Assembly: GCF_002078875.1 (NCBI RefSeq) | Contig: NC_034410.1 | Span: 82,057,367-82,121,366, forward strand | Reading direction: 5' to 3' | Length of the DNA stretch: 64,000 nt | From: Numida meleagris | Taxonomy: Eukaryota > Chordata > Aves > Galliformes > Numididae | Shown here: positions 12,222 to 22,860 of the stretch, piece after piece | Numbering within the stretch: position 1 is the first letter of the stretch | Layout: each line of letters begins with the position of its first letter | Position numbers and translations under genes: made by a program | The notes under the pieces: generated by a model | Seen by the model: only the letters and a program-made list of their open reading frames with translations | The model's database searches: none | Told to the model about the DNA's origin: nothing

Positions 12222-13600
12222 TTAGTTGCAGAGAGCAATAAGGTCTCCCCTGAGCCTCCTCTTCTCCAGACTAAATAATCCCAATTCCCTAAGCCGCTCC
12301 TCATGAGACTTGTGCTTCAGACCCCTCGTCAATTTAATTGCCCTTCTCTGAACATGTTCCAGGGCCTCAATGTCTTTCTTGTAATGAGGGGCCCAGAACT
12401 GAACACAGCACTCAGGGTGTGGCCTCACTAGGGCTGAATACAGAGGGATGATCATTTCCTTGCTCCTGCTGGCAACACTATTTCTGATATAAGCCAGGAT
12501 GAAATTGGCCTTCTTGGCCACCTGGGCACACTGCTGGCTCATGTTCAGCCAAGTGTCTACAAATACCTCCAGGTCCGTTTCCTCTACACAGTCTTCCAGC
12601 CACTTTGCCCTAAGCCTGTAGCATTGCCTGGGGTTGTTGTGGCCTAAGTGCAAGATTCAGCACTTGGTCTTGTTGAACTTCATCCCACTGGCCTCAGCCC
12701 ATTGATCCAGCCTGCCCAGATCCTTCTGAAGGGCCTTCCAACCCTCAGCCAGATTGACACTTCCTGCCAACTTGCTGTCATCTGCAAACTGGCTGAGGGT
12801 GTACTCAGTGCCCTCATCCAGGTAATCAATAAAGATACTGAACAGGACAGGCCACACTCATGACTGGTCACCAGTTGGATTTAATTCCATTCACCACCAC
12901 TCTCTGGGCCTGGCCATCCAGACAGTTCTTTACCCAGAAAAGAGCATCCAAGCCACGGGCTGCCAGCTTCTCCAGGAGAGTACTGTGGGAGACAGTGTCA
13001 AAGGCTTTGCAGAAGTCCAGGTAGACTATGTCAACAGCCTTTACCTCATCCACCAGGTGAGTCACTTGATTATAGAAGGGGATCAGGGTGGTCAAGTAGG
13101 ACCTGCCTTTCATGAGCCCATGCTGGCTAGGCCTGATACCCCGGTTGTCCCACACATGCTGTGTAATCTCCCTCAGATGATCTGTTCCATAACCTTTCCT
13201 GGCACTGAGGTCAGGCTGACAGGCCTGTAGTTCCCTGGATCTTCCTTCCAATCCTTCTTGTGGATGGGAGTCACACTGGCAAGTCTCCAATCCTCTGGGA
13301 TCTCTCTGATTGACCAGGAACACTGACAGATGGTGGAAAGCAGCTTGGCAATCACCTCCACCAGCACCCTCAGCACCTTCGGGTGCATCCCATTTAGCCT
13401 CATGGACTTGTGGCGGTCCAGGTGGAGTAGCAGGTCTCTGACTGTTTCCACCTGAATTGTGGGGGGTTTATTCTGCTCCCCATCTGAGACTTCCAGATCA
13501 GGGGGTAGAGTATCCCAAGGATAACTGGCCTGTCTTTTAAAGACAGACGTAAAGAAGGCATTGAGAACCTCATCCTTTTCATTATCCTCAGTTGGTCACG
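12222..13600 (-). pseudogene. CR1 ORF2 reverse transcriptase remnant
   Basis: Reading the minus strand from high to low coordinates, segments of the CR1 RT appear in order. First comes IPEDWRLASVTPIHKK...NYRPVSLTSVPGKVMEQII. Next is GIRPSQHGLMKGRS and motif A as DFCKAFDTVSH (about 12991-13023). Then comes FADDSKLAG carrying the catalytic pair of aspartates (FADD at 12777-12788), followed by the [17 protein letters not shown] and [21 protein letters not shown] connector typical of CR1. The segments lie in different frames, and the [11 protein letters not shown] block between motif A and FADD has been deleted. In a live element this enzyme copies LINE RNA at a nicked target. Here the catalytic residues survive but the frame does not, so no active protein can be made. 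Confidence 0.92.
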
Positions 13601-13625
13601 TAACCCTAACCCTAACCCTAACCCC
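13601..13625. repeat. short interstitial telomere-type repeat, (CCCTAA)n
   Basis: Just over three and a half copies of the vertebrate telomere hexamer lie in the plus strand as TAACCCTAACCCTAACCC followed by TAACCCC. They interrupt the CR1 antisense sequence between a GTTGGTCAC block and CATCCAGTAAAGGATGG, which are normally separated by only a short pyrimidine-rich stretch. On the minus strand the same array is G-rich (GGGTTA) and would encode the unusual GLGLGLGL run seen in the RT frame. Confidence 0.93.
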
Positions 13626-13766
13626 ACCACATCCAGTAAAGGATGGAGATTCTTAATAGGCACTCTTGACACTTTCTTTTGGTTTTACTGATTGATTGGA
13701 AGCACTGTTACTGCCTTCAGAACCTCCTGGGTGCTGGACAGTGAGAAGCAGAAGCACAGCTCCAGC

Positions 13767-13787
13767 CCCAGGTGAGCATCACCTGGG
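13767..13787. repeat. perfect inverted repeat with paired E-boxes
   Basis: CCCAGGTGA and TCACCTGGG form a 9-bp perfect inverted repeat around a 3-nt GCA spacer. The arms contain CAGGTG and CACCTG, the E-box type recognised by ZEB/Snail zinc-finger and bHLH factors. Binding is inference only. Confidence 0.55.
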
Positions 13788-15398
13788 ACACTGTGCAGCA
13801 TCCAGTGGATTTTGATGGATGACGTGGGCTGCTCTGGGCCCTGCAACTGAACCCTAGAACCAGATGTAGACACCATATCTCAAGCAGTCTCTCTTTAAAA
13901 AAATATATCCTGGTGAATTTTAGACCAAAGAAACAGCAATGAATAATTACAATTCTGCAATCATTTTCTTAATGTCAACAACATCTCATAATATCTCAGA
14001 GGCTTGGATGCTATATTCCCATTTCCTTAACAAAGGCTTTTGTAGAAACTCATTGTTGGAACAATGATGAAAGCAAGCAGTTTGTCAGTCATTTTGACTT
14101 CCAAAACAGCAATAACCAAGCTCTGGGCTTCTGTTCCATGGCATTTTCAAATGAACAGTACTTGTTTTGCAGCCACTAACCTGGGGATTTCCTGCCTCAT
14201 GCTGCTCTGGAAATTCACCAAGAGATTGAGAACCAGTCTGAGGTTGTTTTTTCCCCTCACATCTTTACCAGTAACAAATGTTTTATAGGCTAGACTCTGG
14301 AGGACTGCTTCCTTGCAAGCACCCCACCTGTTATTCATATGCACATCCACCTCCTCCGTAACAGAAATGTGGGATTTAATGATAACAAGAACAAGCAGCA
14401 GAAAAGGTTATTCTAATTATCAGAGGTGGAGCACATTTGGAGGACAGATCCAAAGTCTACTGATCTCAGCGGAAGTCTTTTTCCACTGACCTAAGCAGGC
14501 TTTTGATCAGATCCCCAGTTAAGGAAAATGATGTTGCTGCTGTTTAGTTGCTTTTCGCTGTAGGCTGCTAGACCACTGCGTTTCTCACTTGTCTTGAAGT
14601 TGGCCCGCTGACCAGCCTGGACAAAAATGCTGGCTCCTTGCCTGCTCTGGTCATGCTGTCTTTTACATCCTCTCTCAATTTTCCCTGCTGCTATTCCTGG
14701 TTGCCCTACACTGTTCTCACTGACTCCCAGGAGAAGAGATGGATGTTTTACAGGGAAGCAATGAAGCCAAATGGCTGAGACAGAAAAAGAAATCCCTGGA
14801 TCTCAGAGCCATGCAGAGCCACTGAAATGTACAATCAAGAGGAGAGCAGTGAAGGATTTATAAAAATGGAAATAACTTTAAAGGGCCCACTAGACTGAAA
14901 TTGCTCATGAGTCATGAGGGACCACCTCTGCAAGTGACACAGTTAGTTTCTCCACCCAGTGAGAGATCTCCATCCTCCCCAGGAAGTCTGCAGGAGACCA
15001 TTTCCATAAATTGCAATTGGAAAGGCCATCACCTGATGCGACTCTGGAGGGCAAAAGTAGCTTTACTTCAATACAATCCCAGCATGAAAAAGTTAATAAA
15101 ATGTGCGTCACTGAGAAACCAATTGTACCTACAGGGTAAGGAAAGGTCACACACGAATGCAGGAAAACTGGGCATGCTGCATAAAGTGTTGATGGAAAAC
15201 TCCTTTCCACTCACATGTGAATACACTGAGCGTAAGCACGATCCGTGCACAAAGAAAAATGATTCTAACTATTTTTCAGATTAATAAACTTTAGCTGGAT
15301 TTTCTCTCATTTTCCCACAGTACACACTCTACTTAGATTTTAGGTAGGCCAGAGCCTCTTTCTCCTTCCTCTATATATCAAAATACTCAGACCAAAAC

Positions 15399-15418
15399 TT
15401 TTTTTTTTTTTTTTTTTT
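15399..15418. repeat. T20 homopolymer
   Basis: Twenty consecutive T residues. If read on the minus strand it is an A20 run, but the adjacent sequence does not resemble a spliced mRNA or SINE, so a retropseudogene is not supported. Confidence 0.85.
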
Positions 15419-18040
15419 GCTTTGAAAAAATAAAGTAATGGAAGCTACTGGACTCCTTTGTCATGCTATGAAATCCCAGAAGAATTCAGCAGCGTCTCCT
15501 CTGAATTTCAAAACAAATGCTATTTGGTTCCAGCAGCTGGATCAACTTGTTCTGTGTATGCTCACAAGCAAAACCAGAGCCCTTGTTGATTTCATTAGGT
15601 GAGCTCCTATAGAGCTGCATCAAGCGCTTTATGGTCTCATGAATGACAATGCTTTAAGCATGGCCTGCAGTGCCTGCTGTTACGTTATCTTCATGAAGAA
15701 GAAAGATGTATATGGATTTAATGAAGAGAAAGTGAAATGTTTGTTAGGACAATAAATGAAATAGGAAATTACCCATTTATAGCAACATATTGGATACCAT
15801 TGCTTTGTTACCTGATTTTCTGTAACACTGGGAGAGACACAGTGTTTAATTAAGAACTTATATAGATTTCATTGAAAAAGTTTTATGGAACCAAATTCTG
15901 CTACTTTTGCTTCTGTCAAAACCAAGTGGGGTTGTAGAATTTCATTTTAAAAGCAGGCTGTGGAAATGACACTTAAAATATGCAGACATACCCTTTCCAC
16001 ATTTTCAAATGATGCTTCAGTCATTCTGTTTTGTCATCCTGTTTTGAAAGAATTTGTTGTTTATTTTTTTAAAACAAATTTTATGTTGTATAATATAGTA
16101 GATTATACATAGTCAGAAGCACATTCATAGCACTCTGATGTACACTTTGCATGTTTCATACAGTATATAGTGCAATATAATGCAAAATGAGAAGTCAAAT
16201 TTGAAAGGCAATAGATCTAACTACCTTTAAAACACTCGTTTCTGCAGGGAATTTAAACATCTTTTAATATAGATTCTTATTCACAAGAGTGATGTTCTTT
16301 GGCAGGTGAAAGGTTCATCTTCCTCACAGGTTAGATTCAAATCAACTGAAAAAATAAAGAACTGCAGGTCAGGAAAACTGCTTGAAAAGACAAGAAACAA
16401 AGGGAACACATTTTTACCTTGACATTGACGAAGCTAGGAAGGGACAGAAAAGGTTACTAGAGAAATGATAGTGTGCACTTGCGTAAGGATACGAACACAC
16501 ACACGTACCTATGCAGTACAGAATAACCTGTATTTGGTCTCCATGTATTTGGTCCCTGGCTCCAATCTGCTAGTTAATGAACTGTCACACATGAAGACTT
16601 TATTTCCAAAGCTTGCAATGGCAATAAATGCAATATAAAAGAAGTATCATCGCCTGGTGGAAAGAAGACTCGGAAGGACAAAGCCAACATAATCAGTGAA
16701 GTCCCTTTAACGTCATGAGAGCTGCATACCTAAATGTGTTTGAATGTTTGCCCCTAAACAACAGACCAACAGGAAGCCTATAGCTGAGAAACATACCTAA
16801 AACAGATTTTTTAATATCCTAATTGAGTTCCTCACCCATAAAAATCATTGTTTCCTCCCTGCCTGTACAAGACTTTGCTGTTCATGTGGTGTTCGCTGCC
16901 TTATGTTTCTGAGTGATAATAAGTCGTAACAGTATGCACAGCATTCTAAGCTGCTCTCAAATAACAAAATTATCAAAACCCAAATAATTGTCACCACCAT
17001 GGTTTGCTTCAATAGCCACAATTGTAGGAACAATAGAAATCCTCTTTCATTTCTTATTAAATGCTTTGAAAGTATTAGAAAAATGTCCCGTTTTCCTTTA
17101 TTTGTCCTGTTACATTAATAAAGCAGAGAATTTAAAGGAACTGAAAAGCTTTGAAGAAATGCCTTTCAATCCCAAACTAGAAAGGATTACTGGTAGTAAT
17201 CCTAAACTCTTCACAAAAATTGTAATTTTAAATGAGCAGGAAACAGTCCATGTCCACTACTATGGGCTACGCCATTAATACAGTGCAAAGTCACTGCTGT
17301 TAAGGAGCAGATTTTGCTCAGAGTAAGGTCTTTTTCGAAACAGTGCAAATACCTGCAGAGCATATTGAGAGGGTACGAGACCAAATGGCTCTGAAATATT
17401 TCGCCTTCTAAGGTATGTATCATGCTATTTGAAGGTTGGCCCACTTTCAGCTAACAGCAAAAGCCGTAATTCCTTTAACAGAAGAATTAATTAAACTCCA
17501 AGTGAGAGGTGAGTTTTCATTAATCACTCTGAAACCACTAACTTCTCTTGAACCATCCTACTAGTATGTGAAAAGGTAGTTGGACATTTCTTAAGTCAAA
17601 ACTGCTTAAATTGGCTTCACAGCACTGACAAGACAATCCTGAAGCCTTTTTTTACTAAGGCACACTGTTATTTCTCATTGAATTAGTGCCAAGAGTGCAC
17701 GGAGCCCTGTCGAGACTGATTAAACAGGGAAGGAGGGAAGCCTTGGACCCTTCAAAATCAATTGAAGCACCTGCACGAGCATCTGTGACTTTGCCTAAGA
17801 AAGCACTATTGAAAGTTGTATTTGTCTTCTATCAAACATATTGGAAAAAGAGAGCCTTTCCCAAGGCGGTTATCCCACTTCCAAAAATGCTACATGCAAA
17901 CCTGAACTTTCCCAGAACTGCTGGAGACCAGATGCAAAGCTGCATTTCAGGCATAGCGTCACCTGGCTGTACTTTCATTTGGAAATTTTGACATTCTGAG
18001 GAAGAAATGTTGATGTTGCAGCAATTGCATGAGTGAGCTC

Positions 18041-18540
18041 CTCACTCCTTATACACAGACCTCAGGATGCTCTGCAATGTCCTGGTGCATGGGAACTGCT
18101 GAGTCATGGCCTGAACCACTGATTGAGCACCTGGAGGAAAGACCCAGTCAGCCCTGGGAGCACAGGTGAACACAATTCACCTGTGCGACCAGAAGGGGTG
18201 GAGCCTGACTCCACCCCTCTTAGACCTCATTTAAGGACTGACTGCCACTAGGGAAGAGTCTCTTTCTGGAGATCTCTCTTTAGTGGAAGCTTTTCCTTGT
18301 GAACCCAGCATCTTCTGATATGGGTGAGTGATCTTCTTCCCTTCTTTTGTAGCACCTTGCTATTGTGCTGATGCTTTCATCTGTTTTTGTAACACCTTTT
18401 CCATTGTGTTGATCTTTCTGATTGCTACACCTGGTATCACTGTGGCCTTGTCAGCCTCAACCTCAAAGGCTCATCTCCTATCCTTCCTAAGGGGTGAGCC
18501 TTCTCCGGACACAATCCCATGACTGTTGTGGTGAATTTTC
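18041..18540 (+). mobile_element. candidate LTR-like or other promoter-bearing repeat
   Basis: This block differs in texture from its AT-rich surroundings. It holds two adjacent perfect hairpins (18160-18186 and 18195-18217) and a TATA-like ATTTAAGG at 18229-18236. A pyrimidine-rich leader with TCTCTTTCTGGAG and ATCTCTCTTTAG follows. That arrangement resembles the U3-R part of a retroviral LTR in plus orientation. No flanking direct repeats or TG...CA ends could be fixed, so the boundaries are approximate and a non-LTR promoter is equally possible. It gives me the impression of a multicopy bird repeat, but I cannot name a family. Confidence 0.33.
18160..18217. repeat. two tandem perfect inverted repeats
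   Basis: The first hairpin has 11-bp arms (GCACAGGTGAA at 18160-18170, TTCACCTGTGC at 18176-18186) with a 5-nt loop. The second, 8 bp further on, has 9-bp arms (GGGGTGGAG at 18195-18203, CTCCACCCC at 18209-18217) with a 5-nt loop. The first contains inverted E-boxes (CAGGTG/CACCTG). The second contains inverted GC/CACCC boxes of the KLF/Sp type. Confidence 0.75.
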
Positions 18541-21500
18541 TGTTCAAAAACCAAGAGATGTCTTTGCTGAGAAGCATTTCTGTTTCAGGGAGCTGAGTTA
18601 AGCTGTGTAGGAGGATGGAAAGTCGCACGGAGGTATCCAAGGTGCAGGAATAGTGGACTGGTGTTGAAGAGGGACACTGCGCTTATCTGTGTTCACTCAT
18701 GCTAATTATTTTAGCTCTATGGAATAGGCTATGGTAATATACAAAGGCGTTTCAACCCACATCAGAGTTAATGGGGAAAGAAGGAAGAAAAATTATTCTA
18801 GCTTCTAGCAAAGCCCCAATTAAAATTAGACTTTAAAGTAATGCTAAATTAGCCATTTAATCAAAATTCTGTGTACACAGTTAAAATGCAATCTTGCTTT
18901 ATGCAACTGAACTTAGGAAGGAAGATAAATCCTTAGAAAGCTTTATATTTAGGGACAGCATTTTCATCTATTAGTGAAAACATCATAAAATTATAAGGCA
19001 GGGGGCAGCATTTTCAAAATATCTCTGATTAGCATCTGAAATGAAAGACTCCTCAGTTCCCAGCCAGTTCTCTGTGGTGCCAATTATGCTTTGCAAAGAA
19101 TACATGTTGAAATCTGAATATATTCAGCAAATTATTCATGGACAGGATGAGCTTTCACATTAAGGACTTACAGGATCAGTATCACAGAGCTTCAAGGAGA
19201 GACTCTCTAGTGCTCACAGGAAAATTGCAACTGGCTTTTAGGAATACGTACTGCTGTACCTACTAGTCACAGCAGAACATAGGAAGCACAGGAAATCTCC
19301 TTTTTATCTTGCACCACTGAAGAATACCTTCAGGTGTGCAGCTTTCCAAAATAAACACCTTCTACTTCATTCGGGAATTACTGTAAGTGAAGTTGAAACA
19401 TGAAAACTTTCCAGACCTGATACATTAAAAGAAGACCTTTATTCATTTTTACTCACAGCAAAAATGCCTGTGGAAGAATTTAGGGCAGATATTTCCCTTG
19501 AAACACTGACTTTTAAGATGTTGTTGGCTACTGAGACTTAAAAATGTGAGTCACGTGAAAATCATCTGGAAAAGCGAGAACATCCAATGAGAAAATACAG
19601 ACGCTATGCATCTTGTGAATGCAAACAAATTAAAGGAGATTTGAATATCAAATGCATCCAGTGACTTGTTTTTGAACATCCACCTATGGACTGAGACTCT
19701 TGGATATTAATCTTGGATATGTACAAAAATACCAGTGGATATTAGAACTCTGAAATTATTTCAAGCACCTCTGGAGTTTGGATAATATTTTCCTTTTTGT
19801 GAAAAATAGTTCAAGAATATCTACATCCTATGGTACTGTAAAATTCCCTTTGAAATTCTACATGTTGATTACAAGTTCTGACAAATTTGATATTTTTCCT
19901 AATCAAATAATTTACAGGAATTATTTGTAGAATATTTCAAACGGTAACAAAATTAGTCACAATCTATTAGTAGACAAACTGCTAAAGAGAAAATAGAAGA
20001 GAATTTAATTGAATAAATTATTCATTACAATTTATTCAGTCAGCTTTGATTTAAATGCTTGTTAATCTTTTGAGGGTTCATGTACTACAGTCTTACAGTA
20101 GCCCTGGTCATGAATTCCAATATACAAAGTGTGATTTTTCTTCAACGAAGTTGCATTCTCAGATTTCCTGTGCAATGAAAAACCTGGAAAAAAATGGTTT
20201 GGCACCATCAGAACACTTTGTTTTGCGAATCATTTTCTCCAGTAAGAAAATAATTGCTTGTTTTGGTAATGTCAAAACATTTAGGTACAAAATACTAATA
20301 TAACACAATAATACAGAATCATAGAAAATAGCCATACAATAAATGCAGCAGAATTTCTTCAACCCAAAATTTTATCAAAACAGAGCCATTCTGTGAAAGA
20401 TTTAGACAGATGGAACAGTTTCCTGACCTTTTGGGCCCATGCTAAACCTCATGCTCTCTTGCCACCTCCACACGGCATGCCAAGAAGCCACCACCGAGCA
20501 TTAATGAGCACTCATCTCCTGGAAAACGTGAATTATCATTTCTCAGCTTTTTCACTGTGAAGCTTTGTCAGGAAATCTCTCCAGCACCACAGACACCCTA
20601 GGAAGTGTGTATTTGTTTCTCTAGAGAGCTGTGGGAAGAGTCAAGAAACTTGTTTCTGTAAGGGTTGCTTGACATTTAGACATGGACATCTTAGTTGTGG
20701 GTCTGTTGCCATGACACTGCCTTGCAACAAAAAAACCCACAGAAGTTAAGGTAAAAATAAAGGAAGAGTTGAGTTACACAGATTTAAATACCGATCAAGC
20801 ATTTCGAAGCCCAAAAACAGATGTAAGAAAGAGCAGAAAAATAAGTTTACATATCCACCTGGGGTTTTCAAGGCTGCAAGAGGTTGCTCTCTCTGCTTTT
20901 CTTTGTTAACAAGCTGCCCAAACCCCTGTTGAGCCTTGCCTCAAGGTTTCAGCCCTTAAGTGCAGCCTACTTCCCCAAGGGAGCTCCTGATCTGGAGATA
21001 TATATTGCCTGTCCTATGAACTTTCCCTTTGTAGCTGCAGTCCAGTCTCTTCCCTCTGATTTTCTCTAGTCTATAACATGAGCACAGTGTTAGCTTTAAC
21101 TCAGATTTATTGACTACCCTCACCTAAACACAAGCAGTGTTCCTGCCTCCTGGCCTGCCTCAAATCACCTCCTGTCAGAAGGACAGAGAGCTGCACCACA
21201 CACCAGGGATTGCAGGAGGCTGGGCACTGCCTCTGACCTGTGCAGCCCATGCTCCACACCAATGTGATCCCTTCCAGGTTTGCTGGAGCCTGCGGAGGGA
21301 AGTAAGACATGACAGTCACAGCAGGCTCAGGATACTGAGTGTAGTGCTGGTGGACACCTGTGGTGGTTGAATGGCTTCATGCTGGGGGCTGCAGGGAGTT
21401 CTGGCAGAAAACTGCCCCATCCCCTCTGAAACCAGAATGAGGTCTGACTGAATCCAATAGGAAGGGCCAGCAGACAACCTCAGCAGCAGCCAGGATTTCT

Positions 21501-22467
21501 CTCCAAAGCAGCACAGGTTGGGCAATCTAATTCTTTCATTCTTTTTCCAAGAAAAAAGCATTTCTCTCTCCTCCTCCCCTTCTGGAACTGCTCATAGGGT
21601 CCAACAAGGATGGTGCAAGACCGTGATAAAATGTGGTTAGTGTGGGCATGGGGCATTAACCTCCCCTTCTGCACTGCTGGCCTGGCACCAGCTAGGACCT
21701 GGCACCCATGGCAGGAACTGCTGTCTTCGGGGTAAGATGGGGACAGAGGCAGCGCCCAGTCCCCAGCACAAGCAGGAGGGCCAAGATGGAGCTCTTGTGT
21801 GCATATTGTGTCATTAGGGTCTGACGGAGTCAGGAATGTGAAACCTCACTCATGCCATTCAGTTAATTACAACAGCTAATTTAATATCTTCTATTGTTCT
21901 GTGAGCTTGAAACTTCAATTTCAGACAGAACAGAGCGACAGCTGATGCAAAATGTACTCCTGTAAATAAACATGGGTTGCAGCAAATGGAGAAAGAATGT
22001 TCAACAGTAACGATCATTCTCGATTAGGATATTGGGGGAAAAATTGCAGAGCATTAAGAGAGCAATAACACTCAACAAGGTGTGCATTCATCAGTCGCTG
22101 TGCATGCAGGGGGAGTGTGCTGAAGCACCAGGAGCAGCCAGCCGTGCAAGCTTCAGTAACAATTCCCCTGTTGTGGTGTGCCAGGCACCAATGATGGATA
22201 ACACAAGCTGGTGTTGAGGAAAGACATCCAAGAGTGCAGCTCTTGGAACCACTTACCACTGCCATGGATTCATGTAATCCATGCAAGGCATGCACCCTCT
22301 CTGGAATCCTATTTTCCTAAAGGGTGAAATGCATGATATGATTGACTTTCCCAGGGGAGTTGCTCTGTAGAAGGAAAAAGTAGCTACTTACCATAAAATA
22401 AGAATAATCAATCCCTGCAGAGGATGGTAGGAGAACTCCTTCTTAGGGGTCTGTAGCACAAGTCTTA
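18541..22467. other. unique AT-rich noncoding DNA
   Basis: No gene or recognised repeat. At 20307-20328 there is a short ACAGAATCATAGAA string that mimics a CR1 tail, but no CR1 body adjoins it. The patch 21835-22020 has clustered homeodomain-like TAATTA/CTAATTT motifs and looks like a conserved noncoding element. Confidence 0.5.
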
Positions 22468-22860
22468 GGAGGAGCAGGTGAAGGAACTGGGGTTGTTTAG
22501 TCTGGAGTAGAGGATGTTCAGGGGAGACCTTATCACTCTCTACAACAACCTGAAAGGAGCTTGTGGTGAGGTGGGGGTCGGCCTCTTCACCCAGGTAACA
22601 GCAATAGGACTAGAGGTGACAGTCTTAAGTTGCGCCAGGAGAGGCTCAGGTTGGATATTAGGGAAAATTTCTTCTTAGAAAGAGTGGTGAGGCACTGGGA
22701 CAGGCTGCCTGGGGAGGTGGTAGAGTCACCAACCCTGGAGGTGTTCAAGAAATGTGTAGATGTGGCACTGAGGGATGTGGTTAGTGGGTATGGTAGTGAC
22801 AGGTCTATGGTTGAACGAGATGATCATAGTGCACTTTCCCTGCCTTAATGATTCTGTGAC
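22468..22860 (+). mobile_element. CR1 LINE 3' end, truncated
   Basis: The plus strand runs sense through the end of CR1 ORF2 and the 3' UTR. The blocks present are GGTTGTTTAGTCTGGAG, GGGAGACCTTATCAC, GGATATTAGGGAAAATTTCTTC, GAGGCACTGGGACAGGCTGCC and GGAGGTGTTCAAGAA, ending at ATGATTCTGTGAC. A frame at 22630-22848 still reads [20 protein letters not shown], the CR1 ORF2 C-terminus. It is 5'-truncated to about 390 bp, moderately diverged, and non-functional. It belongs to the same broad subgroup as the 12 kb and 38 kb copies. Confidence 0.93.

Larger units (their letters stand above)
11897..13690 (-). mobile_element. 5'-truncated CR1 LINE, about 1.8 kb
   Basis: The plus strand starts with the complement of a CR1 3' terminus (ATCATAGAATCACAGAATC, then CCAAGGTTGGAAAAGACC) and runs antisense through the 3' UTR and the RT half of ORF2. 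The element is oriented on the minus strand. Similarity fades near 13.69 kb. A full CR1 is about 4.5 kb, so ORF1, the endonuclease and the N-terminal part of RT are missing, as is usual for 5' truncation during target-primed reverse transcription. Internal damage includes frameshifts, a small deletion near 12855 that removes the conserved [11 protein letters not shown] block, and a telomere-type repeat at 13601-13625. Target-site duplications are not expected to be clear for CR1. Confidence 0.95.
13691..18040. other. unique AT-rich noncoding DNA
   Basis: No gene or recognised transposon was found. Features include a perfect inverted repeat (13767-13787), a T20 run (15399-15418) and a short direct duplication of TGTATTTGGTC near 16530-16556. 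The longest frame (14901-15284, plus, 127 codons) has no recognisable similarity. Confidence 0.5.

Noticed and set aside
15399..15418. T20 run as the tail of a minus-strand processed pseudogene
   Set aside because: The sequence next to it shows no mRNA-like body, polyadenylation signal or target-site duplication.
20307..20328. CR1-tail-like ACAGAATCATAGAA string
   Set aside because: No adjoining CR1 body on either side; the match is too short to distinguish from chance in AT-rich DNA.
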